Assembly: GCA_011391185.1 (NCBI GenBank)
Contig: JAABRB010000093.1
Span: forward strand, 1-10,467
Length of the DNA stretch: 10,467 nt
Reading direction: 5' to 3'
Source: Betaproteobacteria bacterium
GTDB taxonomy: Bacteria > Pseudomonadota > Gammaproteobacteria > Burkholderiales > SG8-39
Positions within the stretch are counted from its first letter, which is position 1. Every line of letters begins with the position of its first letter. The notes below the pieces were generated by a model that had not been told where the DNA came from, did not search any database, and worked only from the letters and a program-made list of their open reading frames with translations. A program made the position numbers and the translations under genes. Below, in pieces: positions 6,099-10,467 of this stretch.

Positions 6099-6929
6099 AT
6101 GGATACCACCGTTTCTACGCACGTTCCCTCGATCGATTCGCAAGCGCTGCATGGCCTGGTCGGCATGCCCAGCGCGCCGCTCGTCGTCGATGTTCGCAAG
6201 CAGCCCGCCTTCGACGCCGACCCGCGCCTGGTGCCGGGCGCGATCCGCAGGCTGCACGACGCCGTGGATGGCTGGGCGCCCGGGCTCGATCGCGGCCGTC
6301 CGGTCGTCGTCTACTGCGTCCAGGGTCACCAGATCAGCCAGGGCGTCGCGGAACAACTGCGAGGGCTCGGATTCGACGCGCGCATTCTCTCCGGCGGCGT
6401 CGAAGCCTGGCGCGCCAGCGGGGCGCCCACCGTGCGCGCCGGGGGCGTGCCGGGCATCCCGGGCGTTGAGCCGTCTCGCTGGGTGACGCGCGAACGGCCG
6501 AAGATCGACCGCATCGCCTGTCCCTGGCTGGTGCGCCGCTTCATCGATTCGCTGGCGGAATTTCACTACGTCCCGTCGGATCGGGTGCTTGCGGAGGCTG
6601 AGGCGCTTCATGCGATTCCCTATGACGTCCCCCGCGTGCAGCTCTCGCACCGGGGCGAGCAGTGCACGTTCGATGCCATGCTCGCCGACTTCGCCCTCGC
6701 CGAGCCGGCGCTCGCGGCACTTGCGACGATCGTGCGCGGCGCCGATACCGCGCGGCTCGACCTCGCTCCGCAGTCTCCGGGATTGCTCGCCTTTTCACTC
6801 GGACTGTCGGTGCTCTACCCGGACGACCACGAGATGCTCGAGCAGGGCATGAAGATGTACGACGCGCTCTATGCGTGGCTGCGCTCGGCACGTGACGAGC
6901 GCCACGACGCAAAGCTTTTCAACAAATGA
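6099..6929 (+). CDS. Rhodanese / ChrB C-terminal domain (Chrome_Resist) fusion protein
   Basis: This 276-residue protein has two parts. Residues about 18-112 form a rhodanese domain (LVVDVRKQPAFD at 28-39, active-site loop CVQGHQ with Cys73, then LSGGVEAW at 97-104). Residues about 125-265 form the Chrome_Resist domain found at the C-terminus of ChrB, with RERPKIDRIACPWLVRRFID (131-150) and YPDDHEMLEQGMKMYDALYAW (240-260). Classical ChrB carries an N-terminal DNA-binding region; here a rhodanese takes its place, so a direct repressor role is unlikely. Rhodaneses handle sulfane sulfur or act as sensors, so a redox or sulfur role in chromate resistance is plausible but inferred. The ATG has GAGGAG 5 nt upstream. 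Its stop overlaps the chrA start (ATGA), indicating coupled synthesis. Confidence 0.9.
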   Translation: MDTTVSTHVPSIDSQALHGLVGMPSAPLVVDVRKQPAFDADPRLVPGAIRRLHDAVDGWAPGLDRGRPVVVYCVQGHQISQGVAEQLRGLGFDARILSGGVEAWRASGAPTVRAGGVPGIPGVEPSRWVTRERPKIDRIACPWLVRRFIDSLAEFHYVPSDRVLAEAEALHAIPYDVPRVQLSHRGEQCTFDAMLADFALAEPALAALATIVRGADTARLDLAPQSPGLLAFSLGLSVLYPDDHEMLEQGMKMYDALYAWLRSARDERHDAKLFNK

Positions 6930-8320
6930 GCGACGCCGCGCAGACCGGTCACTCGAATCCTCTCCCCGAGGCCGGCGCGGCGCCCGCGCCGGTCCCGCTC
7001 CGCGAGGCATTCCGCTACTGGCTGAAACTCGGCTTCATCAGCTTCGGTGGCCCGGCGGGGCAGATCTCGATGATGCACCAGGAGCTCGTCGAGCGACGCC
7101 GCTGGATTTCGGAGCGGCGATTTCTGCACGCCCTCAACTACTGCATGGTGCTTCCCGGCCCCGAGGCGCAGCAGCTCGCGACCTACATCGGCTGGCTGAT
7201 GCACCGCACCTGGGGCGGCATCGTCGCCGGGGGGCTCTTCGTGCTTCCGTCGTTTTTCATCCTCGTCGCGCTGACCTGGATCTATCTTTCTTTCGGCCAG
7301 GTGCCGGCCGTGGCCGCGTTCCTCTACGGCATCAAGCCAGCGGTCACGGCAATCGTGCTCTTCGCCGCCTATCGCATCGGCTCGCGCGCACTCAAGAACG
7401 CGACACTGTGGACGATGGCCGCTCTCGCCTTCATCGCCATATTCTTTTTCGGCGCGCCGTTTCCGGCAATCGTCCTCACGGCAGGCGTCCTGGGCTATCT
7501 CGGCGGACGCATTGCGCCTGCGACGTTTACGACCGGCGGCGGGCACGGGGCCGCGAACAAACACTATGGCGCGGCGCTGATCGACGATCACACGCCTCCG
7601 CCGCTGCATGCGCGGCATGACTGGCCGCACTTCTGGCGGCTCCTGGGAGCGTTTCTCGCGCTGTGGATCTTCGCGCTCGCCACGGTCATCGGAATTTTCG
7701 GCTGGAACGGCACTTATTCAATCATGGGCTGGTTCTTTACCAAGGCGGCGCTGCTCACCTTCGGCGGCGCGTATGCCGTGCTGCCCTACGTCTATCAGGG
7801 CGGCGTGGAGACCTATGGCTGGCTCTCGGCAACGCAAATGATCGACGGACTCGCGCTCGGCGAGACGACGCCCGGACCGCTGATCATGATCGTCACGTAC
7901 GTCGGCTTCGTGGGCGGATGGACCAAGGAAGTGTTCGGACCGGGCGCCGTTTTCGTTGCGGGGCTGGGCGGTGCTGCGGTGGCCACGTTCTTCACGTTTC
8001 TGCCGTCATTCCTGCTCATCCTGGTCGGCGGACCGTTGGTGGAATCCTCCCACGGGAACCTGCGCCTCACCGCGCCGCTCACCGGCATTACCGCTGCGGT
8101 GGTCGGGGTGATCCTGAACCTCGCGGCCTTTTTCGCGTGGCACGTCATGTGGCCTCAAGCGAGTGCGGGTGCCCCTTTCTCCGGAGGATTCGACGGGTTC
8201 GCGCTCGTGGTGACAGTCGCGGCAGTGATCGCGCTGGTTCGCTTCAAGGCAGGTATGATTCCGGTCATTCTCGGCTGCGGAGCGGCCGGACTGGCCAGCC
8301 ATTTCACACGTTTGCTGTAA
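6926..8320 (+). CDS. chrA: ChrA, long-chain chromate transporter (CHR family)
   Basis: ChrA is an inner-membrane efflux protein that exports chromate and gives resistance to it. The 464 residues form the two-domain (long-chain) type, both halves intact. The N-terminal half has LGFISFGGPAGQ (35-46) and VLPGPEAQQLATYIGW (75-90). The C-terminal half repeats the pattern with ALLTFGGAYAVLPY (275-288) and GETTPGPLIMIVTYVGF (312-328). Many hydrophobic segments lie across about 96-195 and 236-462. A hydrophilic loop (about 196-235) joins the halves, and a proline/alanine-rich stretch (1-24) precedes the first helix. The ATG overlaps the stop of the rhodanese/ChrB protein and has no Shine-Dalgarno of its own. 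Chromate is the known substrate of the family; the neighbourhood raises the possibility of other group 6 oxyanions, which is speculative. Confidence 0.95.
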   Translation: MSDAAQTGHSNPLPEAGAAPAPVPLREAFRYWLKLGFISFGGPAGQISMMHQELVERRRWISERRFLHALNYCMVLPGPEAQQLATYIGWLMHRTWGGIVAGGLFVLPSFFILVALTWIYLSFGQVPAVAAFLYGIKPAVTAIVLFAAYRIGSRALKNATLWTMAALAFIAIFFFGAPFPAIVLTAGVLGYLGGRIAPATFTTGGGHGAANKHYGAALIDDHTPPPLHARHDWPHFWRLLGAFLALWIFALATVIGIFGWNGTYSIMGWFFTKAALLTFGGAYAVLPYVYQGGVETYGWLSATQMIDGLALGETTPGPLIMIVTYVGFVGGWTKEVFGPGAVFVAGLGGAAVATFFTFLPSFLLILVGGPLVESSHGNLRLTAPLTGITAAVVGVILNLAAFFAWHVMWPQASAGAPFSGGFDGFALVVTVAAVIALVRFKAGMIPVILGCGAAGLASHFTRLL

Positions 8321-8330
8321 GGAGCATTTG

Positions 8331-8618
8331 ATGCCTGCCTACCTGATCGCCGACATGAACGTTTCCGACCCGGGCAAGTACGAGGAGTACAAGCGGCTCG
8401 CGCCACCCGCCATCCAGAAATACGGCGGGCGCTATCTCGCACGGGCCGGCGCGACCGCCATACTCGAAGGGGACTGGTCGCCGACGCGCCTGGCGATCCT
8501 GGAATTCCCGAGCATCGGGAAAGCGAAGGAGTTCTACGATTCCCCGGAGTACCGGGCTGCCCGCACTGCGCGGGAAGGAACCGGAAAGTTCCGGATGGTC
8601 GTCACCGAAAGTCTGTAG
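8331..8618 (+). CDS. DUF1330 family protein
   Basis: This is a 95-residue cytoplasmic protein of the DUF1330 family, small proteins with a dimeric alpha/beta-barrel (ferredoxin-like) fold and no settled function. Typical features are the start PAYLIADMNVSDPGKYEEYK (2-21), the central GGRYLARAG (32-40) followed by LEGDW (45-49), and LEFPSIGKAKEFYDSPEYR (57-75). AAGGAG overlaps the chrA stop and lies 6 nt before the ATG, so this start is well supported over the in-frame TTG 3 bp earlier. It is only 10 bp from chrA and almost certainly co-transcribed. Members occur beside very diverse catabolic genes, so the location does not define its role. Confidence 0.88.
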   Translation: MPAYLIADMNVSDPGKYEEYKRLAPPAIQKYGGRYLARAGATAILEGDWSPTRLAILEFPSIGKAKEFYDSPEYRAARTAREGTGKFRMVVTESL

Positions 8619-8663
8619 CGAGGACTACCGGTCAGGCGGCGGCGCGCAAGACGGGAGCGGAAT

Positions 8664-9650
8664 GTGAAATATCGCAAACGGGACGCGAAGGACTACGCCA
8701 GGCAGAACCTGCGGGGAATCTGGGCTGCCGCGCTCAACCCCTTCACATTGGAACTGGCGCTCGACGAGGACGGCCTGCGCCGCAATCTTCGTCATTGGTA
8801 CCGCGACCTGGGACTGGCCGGAATATTCGTGTCCGGGAAGCAGGGCGAGTTCTTCTCGATGTCGATTGCCGAGCGCAAGCGGACCTTCGAGATCGCGACG
8901 GAGGAAGCGTCGGCGGCCGGTCGCGGCACGATTCTGTCGTGCTCGGACCAGAATCTCGACACGGTCCTCGAACTCGCCAAGCATGCGCAGTCGGTCGGCG
9001 GCGACTACGTCGTCGTGCACAGTCCGCTCCTGAACTTCGGCCATGACGTCGAGTCCACGGTCTACGAGTACTACCGCCACATCGCCGAGCAGGTCGACAT
9101 CGGCATTGCTCTGTGGAGCCACCCTGACGCGGGCTATCTGATGAGCCCGGAGCTCTGTGCGCGGCTCGCCGATCTGCCAAACGTCGTGGCGATCAAGTAC
9201 AGCGTCCCCCGCGAGATGTACGTCAGGCTCACCCGCATGGTGGGCGACAGGCTGATCGTCAGCACCGCCTCGGAAGTGGAGTGGTTCGACAACATCGTCG
9301 AGCTCGGCTGGCAGGTCTATCTGTGCTCCACTCCGCCTTATCTCATGCAGACGAAGCACGATCAGCGCATGAAGGCGTACACCGAGCTCGCGATGCGCGG
9401 CGAGGTGGAGACAGCGCGCAAGGTTCGCGACAGCCTCGAGCCGGTGCGCCAGGCGCTCAAGCGCACACGCCCGGCGGGCACGCCGCAGGCGCATCAGAAG
9501 TACTGGCAGGAACTGCTCGGCCAGGCCGGCGGACCGGTGCGTCGCCCGCTGCTTGACCTTACCGACGAGCAGAAGGCCGCGACACGCGCGGCGCTCGAAT
9601 CCTGTGGGCTGCGTCTCGAACCCGCCGGATCCGCTCGCGCGGCAGCTTGA
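8664..9650 (+). CDS. Divergent DapA-superfamily (class I) aldolase/lyase, substrate unknown
   Basis: This 328-residue TIM-barrel protein belongs to the dihydrodipicolinate synthase/N-acetylneuraminate lyase superfamily. The Schiff-base lysine is K178 in NVVAIKYS. The opening GIWAAALNPFTLELALDEDGL (18-38) and the VSGKQGEFFSMSIAER loop (56-71) fit the fold. By eye, the paired threonines of the DHDPS GTTGE motif are K59-Q60, and the tyrosine of the PYY motif becomes Leu (SPLLNFG, 120-126). True dihydrodipicolinate synthase activity is therefore unlikely; a different aldolase or hydratase-lyase reaction is expected. It starts with GTG, supported by GGGAG 6 nt upstream; the overlapping ATG at 8662 meets TGA at once. 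It lies 45 bp after the DUF1330 gene and 11 bp before the dioxygenase, suggesting a shared catabolic role. The C-terminal tail (about 290-328) is longer than in DapA. Confidence 0.85.
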   Translation: MKYRKRDAKDYARQNLRGIWAAALNPFTLELALDEDGLRRNLRHWYRDLGLAGIFVSGKQGEFFSMSIAERKRTFEIATEEASAAGRGTILSCSDQNLDTVLELAKHAQSVGGDYVVVHSPLLNFGHDVESTVYEYYRHIAEQVDIGIALWSHPDAGYLMSPELCARLADLPNVVAIKYSVPREMYVRLTRMVGDRLIVSTASEVEWFDNIVELGWQVYLCSTPPYLMQTKHDQRMKAYTELAMRGEVETARKVRDSLEPVRQALKRTRPAGTPQAHQKYWQELLGQAGGPVRRPLLDLTDEQKAATRAALESCGLRLEPAGSARAAA

Positions 9651-9661
9651 AGGGAAGCGTC

Positions 9662-10228
9662 ATGGGCATCGGAGCAGGATTGAAACCGTTCAATCTGCAG
9701 GGCTGGATCGAGAACAACCGGCACCGGCTGCAACCGCCGGTGGGTAACCAGTTGCTGTTCGAGGACGCCGGAATGATCGTGATGGCGATCGGCGGCCCCA
9801 ATCAGCGCACCGATTTTCACGACGACCCGGTCGAGGAATACTTCTACCAGCTGAAAGGCAACATGGTGCTGCGCGTGATGGACGCGCCGGGCAAGCCCCC
9901 GATCGACATCCCGATTCGCGAGGGCGAAGTGATGCTCCTTCCCCCGCACGTGCGCCATTCTCCGCAGCGTCCCGAGGCCGGCAGCATCGGCATCGTCGTG
10001 GAGAGTCCGCGCCACGATCCGTACGTCGATGCCTTTGAGTGGTATTGCCTCGAATGCCATCAGCTCGTGTACCGGTTCGAGTACCCGCTGCGCAAGGCGC
10101 AGGAGATCGTCACGGTGATGCCGCCGCTCTTCGAGAAGTTCTACGCCGACGAGACGCTTCGCAAGTGCGGACATTGCGGCGCCGCCCATCCGGGGCGCAA
10201 GGCGCTGCGGGCGGCGGTCACGCAGTAG
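9662..10228 (+). CDS. nbaC: 3-hydroxyanthranilate 3,4-dioxygenase
   Basis: This enzyme cleaves the ring of 3-hydroxyanthranilate with O2 to give 2-amino-3-carboxymuconate semialdehyde. The step belongs to tryptophan/kynurenine and 2-nitrobenzoate degradation and to eukaryotic-type NAD synthesis. The 188-residue cupin has predicted catalytic Fe(II) ligands H53, E59 (FHDDPVEEYFYQ) and H99 (HVRHSPQR). Predicted substrate-contacting residues are R49, R103 and E114. The bacterial second iron site (rubredoxin-like) is complete: C129-x2-C132 and C169-x2-C172. These assignments come from comparison with the Cupriavidus enzyme. The ATG has AGGGAAG 4 nt upstream; an in-frame TTG at 9647 overlapping the previous stop would add five residues and is less likely. 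No other kynurenine or nitrobenzoate pathway gene is visible downstream. The symbol follows bacterial 2-nitrobenzoate usage; kynU-linked naming is also possible. Confidence 0.93.
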   Translation: MGIGAGLKPFNLQGWIENNRHRLQPPVGNQLLFEDAGMIVMAIGGPNQRTDFHDDPVEEYFYQLKGNMVLRVMDAPGKPPIDIPIREGEVMLLPPHVRHSPQRPEAGSIGIVVESPRHDPYVDAFEWYCLECHQLVYRFEYPLRKAQEIVTVMPPLFEKFYADETLRKCGHCGAAHPGRKALRAAVTQ

Positions 10229-10229
10229 C

Positions 10230-10245
10230 CCCGCCGCTCGGCGGG
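10230..10245 (+). terminator. Weak hairpin just after the dioxygenase gene
   Basis: CCCGCC (10230-10235) and GGCGGG (10240-10245) form a 6-bp stem with a GCTC loop, starting two bases after the stop codon. No T-tract follows. It may help end the plus-strand operon together with the larger palindromic repeat immediately downstream, but evidence for intrinsic termination is thin. Confidence 0.3.
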
Positions 10246-10258
10246 AAGTAGGAACGGT

Positions 10259-10390
10259 ATCCCCTCCTTTTCAAGGAGGGGTGTCGGGTGAAGCCCGACG
10301 GGGTGGTTGCAGCTTCGATCAGCACTCGACACCACCCCGTCCGCTACGCGTCCACCCCTCCTCGGAGAGGAGGGGAAAAAGATTTAAACC
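10259..10390. repeat. Complex palindromic intergenic repeat, unit 1 (with spacer)
   Basis: This unit contains nested inverted repeats. They are CCCCTCCTT/AAGGAGGGG (10261-10269 with 10273-10281), GTCGGG/CCCGAC (10283-10288 with 10294-10299), an 11-bp pair GACGGGGTGGT/ACCACCCCGTC (10297-10307 with 10331-10341), and CCCCTCCTC/GAGGAGGGG (10355-10363 with 10367-10375). AGGAGGGGTG (10274-10283) can also pair with CACCCCTCCT (10353-10362), giving a competing long stem around the whole element. An A-rich spacer (10376-10390) follows. There is no coding potential of note and no transposase. It resembles a REP/BIME-like interspersed element placed after an operon; mobility is not shown by the sequence. 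Confidence 0.75.
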
Positions 10391-10467
10391 ATCCTCTCCT
10401 TTCCAAGGAGGGGTGTCGGGTGAAGCCCGACGGGGTGGTTGCAGCTTCGATCAGCGCTCGACACCAC
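10391..10467. repeat. Complex palindromic intergenic repeat, unit 2 (cut by window edge)
   Basis: The 77 bases match 10259-10335 at an offset of 132 bp with three mismatches (10395, 10403 and 10456). The change at 10395 breaks the first hairpin arm once, while the change at 10403 falls in its loop. The copy stops at the window edge inside the right arm of the central stem, so further tandem units may continue beyond. Same orientation as unit 1. Confidence 0.75.

Noticed and set aside
5889..6650. Minus-strand open frame of 253 codons opposite the rhodanese/ChrB gene
   Set aside because: It is the antisense image of a recognised gene and intergenic DNA, with no motifs and no ribosome-binding site.
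6869..7630. Open frames of about 250 codons on both strands within chrA
   Set aside because: chrA is clearly the coding frame (CHR motifs, membrane segments). The alternatives have shadow-type composition and no plausible start signal.
8625..9494. Minus-strand open frame of 289 codons opposite the DapA-like gene
   Set aside because: The plus-strand protein has a recognisable TIM-barrel lyase pattern and a good GTG start. The antisense frame is explained by GC-rich codon bias.
10141..10335. Small minus-strand open frame covering the repeat and the dioxygenase end
   Set aside because: It spans palindromic repeat sequence and antisense coding DNA, and no recognisable protein results.
10259..10467. 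CRISPR array
   Set aside because: The unit is over 75 bp with internal palindromes and near-identical content throughout. There are no short repeats alternating with unique spacers.

Overview
The window is GC-rich, densely coding DNA in two back-to-back blocks. Overlapping genes, the moeA-moaD-moaE order, long-chain ChrA and a two-iron-site bacterial 3-hydroxyanthranilate dioxygenase suggest a betaproteobacterium (Burkholderiales-like). That placement is an inference from gene types and composition. No rRNA, tRNA, CRISPR array or transposase is visible.

Left block (1-4738, minus strand). Reading leftwards from about 4740: tupB, tupC and tupA encode a complete tungstate-type ABC importer (permease, ATPase, periplasmic binding protein). 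A 150-bp gap rich in hairpins follows, then mobB, moeA, moaD and moaE, which act in molybdenum/tungsten cofactor assembly. moaE runs off the left edge of the window.

Centre (4739-4883). An AT-rich divergent control region separates tupB from a plus-strand regulator. The regulator joins a ModE-like winged helix to a periplasmic-binding-protein-like sensor domain. A perfect 9-3-9 inverted repeat ends 3 bp before its ATG, and a pair of direct repeats 22 bp apart lies nearer tupB.

Right block (4884-10228, plus strand). The regulator is followed by a rhodanese/ChrB-C fusion protein and a full-length chromate transporter ChrA with overlapping start and stop codons. Next come a DUF1330 protein, a divergent DapA-superfamily aldolase/lyase that lacks several DHDPS catalytic residues, and 3-hydroxyanthranilate 3,4-dioxygenase. 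The last 210 bp hold a complex palindromic repeat, one full unit plus a second cut by the window edge, with a 132-bp period.

Taken together, importer, cofactor assembly, an oxyanion-type sensor and a chromate efflux module place genes for all three group 6 oxyanions (tungstate, molybdate, chromate) side by side. The regulator probably controls tupBCA. Whether it also controls the downstream chr genes is an open and testable question.
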